A stretch of DNA of 64,000 bases, taken from the NCBI GenBank assembly GCA_016195405.1, contig JACPZP010000098.1, forward strand, positions 16,597 to 80,596, written 5' to 3'. The position numbers were made by a program, and so were the translations under genes. The DNA is from Planctomycetota bacterium (lineage in GTDB: Bacteria; Planctomycetota; Planctomycetia; Gemmatales; Gemmataceae). The notes below the pieces were generated by a model. The model saw nothing but the letters and a program-made list of their open reading frames with translations, ran no database searches and was not told where the DNA came from. Of the stretch, positions 26,798-35,741 are shown piece after piece (position 1 is the first letter of the stretch; each line of letters starts with the position of its first letter).

Positions 26798-27700
26798 TCA
26801 CGGACGCATTAGCGCGGCGATCGTTTCCCGGGTCGCTTTTTCCACCGCGACTTCCCAGTTCGGATCCTCGGGCGGAAACGATGCAATGATGCCGCGCGAG
26901 CTGTTGATGATCGCGCCTAGACCGTCGGACCGGAATGCGGGGGAAACGTCCTTGGCGCTGCCGCCCTGGGCGCCGAATCCCGGAACGAGAAACACGACTT
27001 GAGGCAAGAGCGCCCGCAGCATGGCAAGCTCCGCCGGATGCGTCGCGCCAACCACCGCCCCCACGTCGCCGTAACCACATTTACCCAAGTTTTCGCCGGC
27101 CCACTTGGCCACCGCTTCGCCCACGTGCTGGAAAAACGGCTTGCCGTCACCGAGCAAGTCTTGAAACTGTCCCGCACCCTTGTTGCTGGTTCGCACCAAG
27201 ACGAAGACGCCTCCCTGGCATCTGCGGGCGCTTTGCAGAAACGGTTCGATCGCATCCCGACCCAGATAAGGGTTGATGGTCAACGCGTCGGCGCCCCAGA
27301 CCGGCAGGCGCTTGCCTTCGTGCAAGACGCCGGCCAGTGCAGCGTCGGCGTAGGCCTCGGCCGTCGATGCGATGTCGTTGCGCTTATTGTCGAGGATCGT
27401 CATGAGGCCGAGCTCATGTGCGCGCCTCAATATCCGTCGCAGGGCCAACATTCCAGCCGGTCCGCATGCTTCGAAAAAAGCGCTCTGTGGCTTAACCACG
27501 GGAACAAGCGGGGCGACCACTTCAAGGATGCGCAGGCCGAATTCAGCGAAGGCTTCCGCCACATTTTCCAGATCGCTCCCAGCGTGGCGGCGACGAACCT
27601 CTAACGGAAGCATGTCCCAGCGCGGGTCGATGCCGACGCAGACAGCGTTTCCTTTGGCGCGGACAGCGGCGCACAGTCGATCGGCGAAGTGGCTCCTCAT
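26798..27700 (-). CDS. pyrF: Orotidine 5'-phosphate decarboxylase (type 2)
   Basis: This enzyme makes UMP from OMP, the last step of pyrimidine synthesis. The 300-residue length and the MTILDNKRNDI motif (Asp-x-Lys-x-x-Asp catalytic pattern) place it in the larger type 2 PyrF group. Other landmarks are VCVGIDPRWDMLP at the start, VKPQSAFFEACGP, and the phosphate-binding FLVPGFGAQGG. The frame stays open to an ATG at 27736, but the ATG at 27700 begins the conserved part (MRSHFADRL). It is convergent with trpS. Confidence 0.92.
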   Translation of the reverse strand: MRSHFADRLCAAVRAKGNAVCVGIDPRWDMLPLEVRRRHAGSDLENVAEAFAEFGLRILEVVAPLVPVVKPQSAFFEACGPAGMLALRRILRRAHELGLMTILDNKRNDIASTAEAYADAALAGVLHEGKRLPVWGADALTINPYLGRDAIEPFLQSARRCQGGVFVLVRTSNKGAGQFQDLLGDGKPFFQHVGEAVAKWAGENLGKCGYGDVGAVVGATHPAELAMLRALLPQVVFLVPGFGAQGGSAKDVSPAFRSDGLGAIINSSRGIIASFPPEDPNWEVAVEKATRETIAALMRP

Positions 27701-27832
27701 GCGAATTGGCTCCTCGGTGAACATTCTATGAGCCACGGACCTGGCAACGCACCACTAGCCGAATCTACTCATTTCGGCTATTGTCATCCCAAATCGTCAA
27801 TGGAACGGAAACAATCCCAAGGAGCGCAAGTA

Positions 27833-27949
27833 ATGCGACCGCGAACGAAAGCTTCCAAGAAACGGCGCGTGCAGGTCAAAGCCGCCCGCAAGGCCAAGAA
27901 GACCGTCAGCCGGGTGATGCCGATGCTATCCCGGCCCAAAAAGAAATAG
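27833..27949 (+). CDS. Very small basic protein
   Basis: A 38-residue, Lys/Arg-rich product (MRPRTKASKKRRVQVKAA start, RPKKK end) starts at an ATG preceded by AAGGAG at 27819-27824. An in-frame ATG at 27800 would add 11 residues. Its stop is one base before the ATG of the permease gene, so the two are probably co-translated. The composition suggests RNA, DNA or ribosome binding; no family is recognised. Confidence 0.5.
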   Translation: MRPRTKASKKRRVQVKAARKAKKTVSRVMPMLSRPKKK

Positions 27950-27950
27950 C

Positions 27951-30092
27951 ATGTCCGTGCTGCAATCGTGCATGACCTGGTTCCGACGCATATTCGGCTG
28001 GTCCACCAGCCGACAATCGTGGCAAGAGCGACTTAGTTTTCTCGCCCTCGCGGCGGCGGCCTTCGGCGCATGGTGGTTCGCAGATCGGCTCACCATTTTC
28101 CAACAGGTCCTTGTTTGGGGCCTGATCGTCGTTGCGGCGCTGGTGCTTCTGCGGCGCGGCTGGCTCACCCTCTTCGGCCCGGTCCTCTTTTACGACATGA
28201 TCCGGGCCGGCCGGCGCGGACGCTATTTCCTGCTCCGCTGCCTTTACGCGGGATTGCTTCTCTTTATCCTCCTCACCACCTGGCTCGGCCTCGGCAACTC
28301 GCGCGACGAAATTCAGAAAGCCACGCGGTTTGCCTCGAACTACTTCGAGACGTTCATCGTCGTGCAACTCGTGCTGGTGGTGATCCTGACCCCCGCCTAC
28401 GTGGCCGGCGCCATCTCCGAGGAAAAGGACCGCAAGACGCTGGAGTTTCTGCTCGCCACCGATCTGCGTAATCGCGAGATCGTGCTCAGCAAGTTCGGCT
28501 CACGCCTCGCCAATCTGACCCTGTTTCTTTTGACGGGACTGCCGATCCTCGGCTTCTTGCAGTTTCTGGGCGGCGTCAGTCCGGAATTGGTGTTTTCCGG
28601 TTTCGCGGCCACCGGGTTGACCATGCTCGGCATCGCCAGCGTGAGCATCCTCTGTTCCGTGTATTTCAAGAAGCCGCGCGACGCCATCGGCGTGACGTAT
28701 CTGATCGTCCTCACGTACCATGCCCTTTCGATTCCGCTTCATCTCTGGCTCAAGTTCTCGGGAACCGCTGCCGCCGAACTCGATGTCCCCATCTGGTTCG
28801 GCGCCGGCGCACCCACGCTGTTTGACGCGTTCAATTGGCTCAACGCCGGCAATCCAATCGCCGCGGTCATCGACATCGCGCAAGCACAGGCGATGCGCGT
28901 CGTGGCCGGCGGTCCGAGCGGGATTGAACTGGTCCTCCCCGGGATCATGAAGCGCTATGCCGTTTTCCACCTGGTCTTGACGGCCATTTGCTTGCTGCTG
29001 GCCGTGGCCCGGGTGCGAAAGCTCGCGCTACGGCAAGCATTTGGCCGGACTCGCAAGGCGGGGGTGCGGCACCGGTCGCGCCCGGCGGTTGGCGATCTGC
29101 CCATGTTGTGGAAGGAGATCTCGGTCGAAGGCGGCATGCGCATCAACTGGGCGGCATCCATTGTGCTTGCCACGCTTTTTCTGTTCTCGATGTCTTTTGG
29201 CGTCTGGTGGACCTTTTACCACTTTTTCGCGGCATTTGGAGAAGATCCTTTAATCCACGAAAAGATGAACGCCTGGGTGCGCATTGCCGGAGCGATCGTC
29301 GCCTACCTCACCCTCCTTGGCGTGGCGATACGCGCCTCCACCACCATCGGCGTCGAACGCGACAAGCAAACACTCGATTCGCTCCTAACCAGCCCTTTGA
29401 GCAGCAGCTCGATTCTATGGAGCAAGTTCTTGGGCGCGATCCTAACCGTGCGGCTCGGTTGGGTTTGGCTCGGCTTGATTTGGGGACTGGGCCTAGTCAC
29501 TGGCGGTCTGCACGTCCTTGCCCTGCCCTTGTTGGTCGCGGCGTGGTTCATTTACGCCACCTTCTTCGCCATTCTCGGCCTGTGGTTCTCCATGACCGCC
29601 AAAACCACCATGCGAGCCACGGTCTACACCATGCTCGTCAGCATCGGACTGACTTTCGGCCACTGGATCGTGTGGATGTGCTGCATTCCCGTCTTTCTGA
29701 TGCGCGGCCCGGGTACCGGAGAAGGACTAAAGTACATCGCCCAATTCCAGCTGGGCAACACGCCGCCCTTTGTCATCGGCGTGCTCTCGTTCATCGGCGA
29801 AAACTTCTCGAACAACTTCGGCGGCGGCCGCGAGATGGCGGAGATGATGGGCTTCTGCATTCTCGGTCTCTTTATCTGGGGCGTCATGGCCATGATCCTG
29901 TGGAACGCCGCCTTGGTGCCACGGTTTCGCAGATTCTGCGGTCGCGAGGAGGTTCGTTACCCGGAAGGCGAACCACCGCCCGGCGAACGGGCGCGTCGGC
30001 GCCGCTCCATGGCGCCCCCGCCCATTCCCCCGGAGGATGACGACTGGGGCGAAGCAGACGACCAATGGCGCGAACGGATTCGCAGAGACTGA
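27951..30092 (+). CDS. ABC-2 type transporter permease
   Basis: The 713-residue membrane protein contains two ABC-2-like halves. Each has the cytosolic coupling motif seen in such permeases: ISEEKDRKTLEFLLATDLRNREIVLSKF in the first half and GVERDKQTLDSLLTSPLSSSSILWSKF in the second. About a dozen hydrophobic helices are visible. The C-terminal tail (last 50 residues) is cytosolic, Pro/Arg rich and acidic at the end. Partner ATPases are encoded elsewhere. Gliding-motility or export functions are known for relatives, but nothing here specifies the substrate. Confidence 0.85.
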   Translation: MSVLQSCMTWFRRIFGWSTSRQSWQERLSFLALAAAAFGAWWFADRLTIFQQVLVWGLIVVAALVLLRRGWLTLFGPVLFYDMIRAGRRGRYFLLRCLYAGLLLFILLTTWLGLGNSRDEIQKATRFASNYFETFIVVQLVLVVILTPAYVAGAISEEKDRKTLEFLLATDLRNREIVLSKFGSRLANLTLFLLTGLPILGFLQFLGGVSPELVFSGFAATGLTMLGIASVSILCSVYFKKPRDAIGVTYLIVLTYHALSIPLHLWLKFSGTAAAELDVPIWFGAGAPTLFDAFNWLNAGNPIAAVIDIAQAQAMRVVAGGPSGIELVLPGIMKRYAVFHLVLTAICLLLAVARVRKLALRQAFGRTRKAGVRHRSRPAVGDLPMLWKEISVEGGMRINWAASIVLATLFLFSMSFGVWWTFYHFFAAFGEDPLIHEKMNAWVRIAGAIVAYLTLLGVAIRASTTIGVERDKQTLDSLLTSPLSSSSILWSKFLGAILTVRLGWVWLGLIWGLGLVTGGLHVLALPLLVAAWFIYATFFAILGLWFSMTAKTTMRATVYTMLVSIGLTFGHWIVWMCCIPVFLMRGPGTGEGLKYIAQFQLGNTPPFVIGVLSFIGENFSNNFGGGREMAEMMGFCILGLFIWGVMAMILWNAALVPRFRRFCGREEVRYPEGEPPPGERARRRRSMAPPPIPPEDDDWGEADDQWRERIRRD

Positions 30093-30122
30093 GGCATGGA
30101 GGCTGCGGTATGATGAACCATC

Positions 30123-31490
30123 ATGCCCCGTTTTCTCTTTGTCACCGGCAAGCTGGCGGAGCCTGCTCTGCGCCGACTGCTCACAGAGTTGGGGCCGCGC
30201 GCGGGCTTTGAGCATTCCGTCGCCGTCCTGCCGATCACCGTAGCCGCGCTGGCCACCACTTCATGGATCGCCCGCCATCTCACCCCGCCGCCCGGGATCG
30301 ACCGCATTCTCTTGCCCGGTCTGTGTAGCGGCGATTTGGACACCTTCGACGCCTGGGGGACCGTCCCCGTGGAGCGCGGCCCCAAGGACATGCGCGACCT
30401 TCCCGACTTTTTCGGCGAGCCGGACTTGGCGCGCGCCGGCTACGGGGCGCACGACATTGCTATCCTTGCCGAGATCAATCATGCGCCCACCCTGCCCTTG
30501 AGCGCTTTGACGCTACACGCGCGGAGATTCCACGCCGAAGGCGCTGACATCATTGACTTGGGTTGCGACCCCGGTTCTACCTGGGAGGAGGTCGGCGAGG
30601 CGGTCAAAATGCTGCGCGACGAAGGTCTGCGGGTTTCGATCGACACGTTCAATCCGCGCGAAGCCGAGCGGGGCGCGGCCGCCGGCGCCGAAATGGTCCT
30701 GAGTGTCAACAAAACCACCCGCGATCAAGCCCGGCACTGGGGCTGTGAAGTCGTCGCGGTGCCAGACACACCGAGCAATCTGGAAGGCCTCGATCAAACC
30801 GTCGCCTGCCTCAAATGCGATGGCGTGCCGTTCCGGATCGATCCCGTGCTGGAGCCGATCGGATTCGGCTTCGCAGCCTCCCTGGGCCGCTACCTGGAGG
30901 CCCGCCGCCGCTTTCCGGAAGTCGAAATGCTCATGGGCGTCGGCAATCTGACGGAGTTGACCGACGTCGATTCGGCCGGCGTCAACGTCGTACTGCTCGG
31001 CTTTTGCCAGGAAGTCGGCATTCGCAGCGTCTTGACAACCGAGGTCATCAACTGGACGCGCAGCAGCGTCCGCGAGATCGACTTGGCACGCCGGCTTGTC
31101 TATCACGCGGTCAACCATCAGGTTCTTCCCAAGCATCTCGAACCTGAACTGGTCGCTCTCCGCGATCCCAAGCTTCGCATGCACGGCGACGAGTACCTGA
31201 CCGAGCTTGCCCAAAACGTGACTGACAAGAACTTCCGGCTGTTTGCCGAGCGCGGCGTCCTGCATGCCATCAATAGCGAGATGCACTGGAAGGGGATCGA
31301 TCCGTTCGAGCTGTTCGCGGCAATGGCCCGGCGTTCCGAGATTTCACCGGCGCACGCCTTCTATCTCGGCTACGAGATGGCCAAGATGGCGACCGCGCTG
31401 GCGCTTGGAAAAAACTACGTTCAGGATCAGGCGTTGAGCTGGGGCTTTCTGACGGCGGACGAAAAGAGCCATGGACCTTCCCAAACGTAA
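30123..31490 (+). CDS. Dihydropteroate synthase-like protein (TIGR00284/DUF6513 type)
   Basis: The 455-residue product has an N-terminal DUF6513-like domain (RFLFVTGKLAEPALRRLL, LLPGLCSGD) followed by a pterin-binding TIM barrel (HAEGADIIDLGCDPGS, VSIDTFNPREAERGAAAGAEMVLSVN, LMGVGNLTELTDVDSAGVN). This family occurs in methanogens, methylotrophs and planctomycetes that make tetrahydromethanopterin, and is thought to act in that pathway rather than in folate synthesis. pabB begins 9 bases after its stop, which fits supply of 4-aminobenzoate. Role inferred from family and context. Confidence 0.85.
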   Translation: MPRFLFVTGKLAEPALRRLLTELGPRAGFEHSVAVLPITVAALATTSWIARHLTPPPGIDRILLPGLCSGDLDTFDAWGTVPVERGPKDMRDLPDFFGEPDLARAGYGAHDIAILAEINHAPTLPLSALTLHARRFHAEGADIIDLGCDPGSTWEEVGEAVKMLRDEGLRVSIDTFNPREAERGAAAGAEMVLSVNKTTRDQARHWGCEVVAVPDTPSNLEGLDQTVACLKCDGVPFRIDPVLEPIGFGFAASLGRYLEARRRFPEVEMLMGVGNLTELTDVDSAGVNVVLLGFCQEVGIRSVLTTEVINWTRSSVREIDLARRLVYHAVNHQVLPKHLEPELVALRDPKLRMHGDEYLTELAQNVTDKNFRLFAERGVLHAINSEMHWKGIDPFELFAAMARRSEISPAHAFYLGYEMAKMATALALGKNYVQDQALSWGFLTADEKSHGPSQT

Positions 31491-31499
31491 AATGAGTTC

Positions 31500-32909
31500 A
31501 TGAGCGTCACTCTGCAAAGAGCCATTGCAGTCCCCGCGGTTGTCGAATTGCCGGCAGGCATTACGGCAGCGTCCGTGTGCGCGCGCCTCGCCGACCTGCC
31601 CCATTTGCTTTGGCTTGATAGCGCGCTCGGCGGGCCGCTAGGACGGTATTCGTTCGTCACCGCCGATCCTACGCGCCGACTCACGCCGACTCTGAAGAGC
31701 CAGCCGCTGGATATGTTTGAACACGCATTGGCCGACTGGCGGATGGAAACGATCGCCGGTTTGCCTCCGTTTCAGGGCGGCGCCGCCGGTCTTTTTGGTT
31801 ACGAGCTGAGCCGCAGCCTTGAAGAATTGTCGCTGCCCGATTGGGATGACCTTCCGACGCCGCCCCTCGCGGTCGGCATCTACGATTGGGTGATCGGCTT
31901 TGACCACGCCCAGGATCGGGCCTGGATAATCTCCACGGGGTATCCCGAAAAAACGCCGTCACGCCGTCGCCTACGCGCACAGCAGCGTCTCGAACGGGTT
32001 TGCGATTGGCTGGAGCGCGAACCAATTGCGCGTACGTGGCGGCCCCAGACGCCAGCACGGGTGCTTTCCCCGCATGTGCCCTTGGTCAGTCTGCCAGGCG
32101 TGTTCACGAATCTCGACCGCGGCTCGTACCTTCGGACCATCCGGCGCGCCATCGACTACATTCACGCCGGTGACTGCTTCCAGGTCAACATCGCCCAACG
32201 CTTGCTGACGCCGGCATTAGCTGCACCGTGGGATGTGTACGAAAAGCTTCGCCAGCGCAATCCAGCCCCTTTCGCAGGTTACTTCGACCTAGGCGAATTC
32301 GTCATCGCCAGCGCTTCGCCGGAGCGATTCCTGAAAGTGGTCGGCAATGAAGTCGAGACCCGGCCCATCAAGGGTACCAGGCCGCGCGGCGTCGGACCGG
32401 AAGAAGACCTGTTGCGGGCGGACGAACTGCAGATCAGCGACAAGGACCGGGCCGAGAACGTGATGATCGTCGATCTCTTGCGCAACGATTTGGGCCGAGT
32501 CTGCCGCTATGGCAGCGTCCACGTGGAATCACTGTGCCGGGTGGAGAGCTTTCGCACCGTGCATCATCTGGTTTCCGAAGTGCGCGGCACGCTTCGACAT
32601 GGACTAGGTCCCGTCGATCTCCTCAAGGCGGCGTTTCCAGGCGGCTCGATCACGGGCGCTCCGAAAATCCGCGCCATGGAGATCATCACCGAGTTGGAGC
32701 AAACGGCACGAGGGCCTTACTGCGGCTGCCTGGGCTACGTCGGCTTCGACGCCAGCATGGACACCAACCTGCTCATTCGCACATTCACGATCGGCAAGGG
32801 CTGGATGCAGTTTCCCGTCGGCGGCGGCATCGTCGCCGACTCCGATCCGGAGGCGGAATACGAGGAGACCTGGCATAAAGCGGAAGGATTGCTGCGCGCG
32901 CTTTCGTAG
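31500..32909 (+). CDS. pabB: Aminodeoxychorismate synthase component I
   Basis: The 469-residue chorismate-utilising enzyme makes 4-amino-4-deoxychorismate, the precursor of 4-aminobenzoate. The PIKGTRPRG motif (Lys in place of the Ala of anthranilate synthases) separates it from TrpE, which is encoded at 47019-48512. The core is complete: DCFQVNIAQRL, ENVMIVDLLRNDLGRV, FPGGSITGAPKIRAMEII, GGGIVADSDPEAEYEET. No amidotransferase (pabA) is adjacent. It is probably in an operon with the DHPS-like gene. Confidence 0.93.
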   Translation: MSVTLQRAIAVPAVVELPAGITAASVCARLADLPHLLWLDSALGGPLGRYSFVTADPTRRLTPTLKSQPLDMFEHALADWRMETIAGLPPFQGGAAGLFGYELSRSLEELSLPDWDDLPTPPLAVGIYDWVIGFDHAQDRAWIISTGYPEKTPSRRRLRAQQRLERVCDWLEREPIARTWRPQTPARVLSPHVPLVSLPGVFTNLDRGSYLRTIRRAIDYIHAGDCFQVNIAQRLLTPALAAPWDVYEKLRQRNPAPFAGYFDLGEFVIASASPERFLKVVGNEVETRPIKGTRPRGVGPEEDLLRADELQISDKDRAENVMIVDLLRNDLGRVCRYGSVHVESLCRVESFRTVHHLVSEVRGTLRHGLGPVDLLKAAFPGGSITGAPKIRAMEIITELEQTARGPYCGCLGYVGFDASMDTNLLIRTFTIGKGWMQFPVGGGIVADSDPEAEYEETWHKAEGLLRALS

Positions 32910-32914
32910 CGATG

Positions 32915-34249
32915 TCACGCCCGTCCAACCAATAGCCTGGACTTGAGCGCTTCGGTTTCGCGGCGGAGTCTGTCCAGTTCTCGATCTCGCGCCTCCGTGT
33001 CGGCGGCTAACTCCGAGGCCAGGGACGGCGATATCCGCGTCGCCGCGGGTGCAATGCGCCGGCGAAGAGTCGGCTTTTGACTGCGAAACTCGATTTCGAC
33101 AGCGGGCTGAGCCTTGACGGGCTTTGGCAGCGACGCGACTTGGACCGTTATCGGTTGGGGCTGCGCCGTGACCGGCGCCGGCTGAGACTGGGGTTTGACC
33201 GGCGTTGGCTGGGGTGCGCTCGTGACCGGCGTTGCTTTCGGCTGGATATTGACTGGCAGGCTGGGAGAGACGACCACCGCTGAATCCGCCTTCGTGTTCT
33301 GCTTGAGGGCTTTCCGCAGCGCCTCCAGCTCACGGCGCTGTTGAATAAGCTCGCATTCCTGCGCTTCAAACTCCGCGCGCAGCTCCGCCTCGACGGCAGC
33401 CGGATTCAACGCCTTGCGCAGCCCCTCCATCTCGCGGCGCTCATGGGCCAGAAGCCGCTCCTGTTCTTCGAAGTCCAGCTTCATCTCGGCTTCCAGCTCG
33501 TCCAGCTCGGCCAGGCGCCGTTGGGCGGCCTTCTCCGTCTCCTCGAGTTGCCGGCAGCGCTGCTCCAGTTGATTGATGCGATCGGTGAAGTCGACCTGTT
33601 CGCGGGCCCGCGCCTCTTGATGCTCACGCAGGGCCGCTTCAATCGCCTGCAGGTCCGTGCGGGCCTCTTCCTTGGCTTTCTGCAAGTGGGCGCTTTCCGA
33701 GCGCAGCGCTTCCAAAAGCTGCCGCTGCACATCCGTGTCCTGCCGGATGGTCTCGTTGGTCTGCACAACCTGACCGAGATCGTTTTGGACGTTGCAGAAG
33801 TGCTCCATCTGCTGCGCCAGGGCGCCTTCCCGTTCGGCCAGTTCCTGTTCGCGCCGCTGCAACACCCGGCTCTGGTGCGAAAGGTACTCCTCTTGACGGG
33901 CCATCTCCTGGAAGCGCGCGATCAGCTTCTGCTCGTTGAAATAACTTTGGCCCAGAATCGTTTGGTGCTCGGCTTGCAGGCGCTGAAATTGGCCGCGCGT
34001 ATAGTTCTCCAGGCGGCGCCGCTCGGCGACGAGCCACTGATAAGCGGACTGCAAATCGGCTTCCGACTGAATCGGCGGCGGGGGATTGATTTCACCCAGC
34101 GCTAGGGGCTCGCGCGGCGTCGTCAAGGGACCGGGCATCACGGAACCTGCGCCGGCTATCGCGGGCGGATCGCCGCCGCCGATCATCTGGCTGAACAGAT
34201 AATCCACGGCATTGGTGTGGGGATTGGGCGCGGAGGTGACGACACTCAT
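32915..34249 (-). CDS. Long coiled-coil hypothetical protein
   Basis: The 444-residue product has a short disordered N-terminus, a long predicted coiled coil (about residues 65-315, Glu/Gln/Arg/Leu rich, with QQRRELEALRKAL-type heptads), a Pro/Gln/Val-rich linker (about 320-385, repeated KPQSQPAPVTAQPQP-like units) and a final short helix rich in Arg and Glu. No signal peptide or membrane segment is seen, so it is probably a cytosolic scaffold-like protein. No family recognised. It is convergent with pabB, with only five bases between them. Confidence 0.6.
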   Translation of the reverse strand: MSVVTSAPNPHTNAVDYLFSQMIGGGDPPAIAGAGSVMPGPLTTPREPLALGEINPPPPIQSEADLQSAYQWLVAERRRLENYTRGQFQRLQAEHQTILGQSYFNEQKLIARFQEMARQEEYLSHQSRVLQRREQELAEREGALAQQMEHFCNVQNDLGQVVQTNETIRQDTDVQRQLLEALRSESAHLQKAKEEARTDLQAIEAALREHQEARAREQVDFTDRINQLEQRCRQLEETEKAAQRRLAELDELEAEMKLDFEEQERLLAHERREMEGLRKALNPAAVEAELRAEFEAQECELIQQRRELEALRKALKQNTKADSAVVVSPSLPVNIQPKATPVTSAPQPTPVKPQSQPAPVTAQPQPITVQVASLPKPVKAQPAVEIEFRSQKPTLRRRIAPAATRISPSLASELAADTEARDRELDRLRRETEALKSRLLVGRA

Positions 34250-34428
34250 GTTCCAGTCCCTGGCAGGAGGGGTGAGTCGAGTTGTTCAACTATAGCACAT
34301 CCGCGGATTGCCTGGCCGGCCTGATTTGACCGGTGCGCCGCGCCTTCCGAGCAATCAGAAATGCCCACGTGGCCGGTTTTAACGCCTGTGCCGTTTGGGC
34401 TTTGCGAATTGGATATTTCGGAGCCGCG

Positions 34429-35625
34429 CTAAGCCGCAAGCGGCAGCATTCTGCGCGCGCCCATTACGCCGCGAACAAACGCGAATATTTCGCGTTCGAA
34501 GCGCGACGCACTGAATTGGAGCGCGTGTCGCCGTAGCGCCGCCGCATCGAACGCATCGTCGTTTCTTTCAAACTGCTCAAGAGCGCTGGCCAGACAGGCA
34601 GGCGTTTGTTCTTCGAACCAGACCCCCGTCGGCGCTAGGCCGAGTCCCGCGGGATGTTGCAACGGCACGATGGTCTCCGTAGCTCCGCCCCGGCCATAGG
34701 CGATCACCGGCGTGCCGCAAGCGTTCGCTTCCACGGGGACGATGCCGAAATCCTCTTCGCCGGGAAACAGTAGCGCCCGGCAGCGGCGCAGATGATCGCG
34801 CAGCACGTCGTTGGACTGCCAGCCGAGGAAGTGAATCATCGGGCCGCCCAGGGCGCGAAGCTTTCGCTCGTCTTGCCCGGAACCAATGAGGACCAGGCGG
34901 CGGCCCATCAGCTTGCACGCTTCAATCGCCAGGTCAATGCGCTTGTAAGGAGCGAATGCAGACAGAACCAAATAGTGGTCCTCACGCTGTGCCAACACCC
35001 CTTGCCTCCTGGAGGAGAAGGGCTGAGGGTGAGGGGGCGCCGGCGTGTAGTACTCGGTATCGACCGGCGGATAAATGACGGCGCTGTCCCGGCCGTAACA
35101 TTCGCGAATCCGATTGCGAACCGTCTCGCTGCTGGTGACGAAGTGCGTGACTCCCGAAGCCGTCCGCCGGTCCCAGCTTCGCAGCTCCGACATCAGTCGA
35201 TCGATCAGCCAGCTTTTCAAGCCGCGGCTGCGAAAATAGGACTCTCGCAGATGCCAGGCGTAGCGCATTGGCGTGTAGCAATAGCAGATGTGTGGAACGC
35301 CCGGCGGCGGCGTCACTCCCTTGGCGACACAATGGCTGGAGCTGACAACCAGGTCGCATTCGGGAAGTTGCCAGCCGACCGCCCAGGGCATGATCGGCAG
35401 TAGATACCGGTAATAGCGATGGACGCCGGGCAGCCAGTGCAGGAAGCTGGCGTGAAGATCGAGGTTCTCGATAGCAGGAGATGTTGAGCCGCGGCGATAG
35501 AGCAAAGTGTAAAGGTTGGCGGACGGCCAGCGCCGGCACAAGACCTCCAGCACCTTTTCGCCGCCGCGCATACCGGTTAACCAATCATGCACCAGCACCA
35601 CGCGCAGCCGATCGAGAGCATCCAT
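34429..35625 (-). CDS. GT4-family glycosyltransferase
   Basis: The 398-residue retaining GT-B enzyme has the N-terminal domain (VVLVHDWLTGMRGGEKVLEVL) and the C-terminal donor-binding domain (YLVLSAFAPYKRIDLAIEA, LIGSGQDERKLRAL, FPGEEDFGIVPVEANACGTPVIAYGRGGATETI). The EDFGIVPVE motif carries the expected Glu pair. It likely builds exopolysaccharide or capsule. Between the two domains the sequence APPHPQPFSSRRQGVLAQRED is longer than usual; its DNA (34990-35042) resembles an intergenic GC-rich repeat that has inserted in frame. The N-terminal start has no strong ribosome site. Confidence 0.87.
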   Translation of the reverse strand: MDALDRLRVVLVHDWLTGMRGGEKVLEVLCRRWPSANLYTLLYRRGSTSPAIENLDLHASFLHWLPGVHRYYRYLLPIMPWAVGWQLPECDLVVSSSHCVAKGVTPPPGVPHICYCYTPMRYAWHLRESYFRSRGLKSWLIDRLMSELRSWDRRTASGVTHFVTSSETVRNRIRECYGRDSAVIYPPVDTEYYTPAPPHPQPFSSRRQGVLAQREDHYLVLSAFAPYKRIDLAIEACKLMGRRLVLIGSGQDERKLRALGGPMIHFLGWQSNDVLRDHLRRCRALLFPGEEDFGIVPVEANACGTPVIAYGRGGATETIVPLQHPAGLGLAPTGVWFEEQTPACLASALEQFERNDDAFDAAALRRHALQFSASRFEREIFAFVRGVMGARRMLPLAA

Positions 35626-35681
35626 GCTCTTCTCCTTGATCGGCGGAGTTTAGCCGAAAACGCGTTCCTCGGCATAGACCG

Positions 35682-35737
35682 TTTAGCGGGGAGCCGCAGG
35701 CGACCGGCGGGACGGTCGCCTGCGGCTCCCCGCTAAA
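35682..35737. terminator. Perfect TTTAGC-family hairpin after uvrB
   Basis: The arms at 35682-35706 and 35713-35737 are perfect 25-bp complements with a six-base loop, starting TTTAGC and ending GCTAAA. The element begins 4 bases after the uvrB stop codon (minus strand). Its internal sequence matches the element at 46965-47023, so the two belong to one subgroup. Confidence 0.65.
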
Positions 35738-35741
35738 CACC

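Noticed and set aside
34333..34536. Plus-strand open frame of 67 codons
   Set aside because: It overlaps the 3' end of the GT4 gene on the other strand and has no protein-like features.
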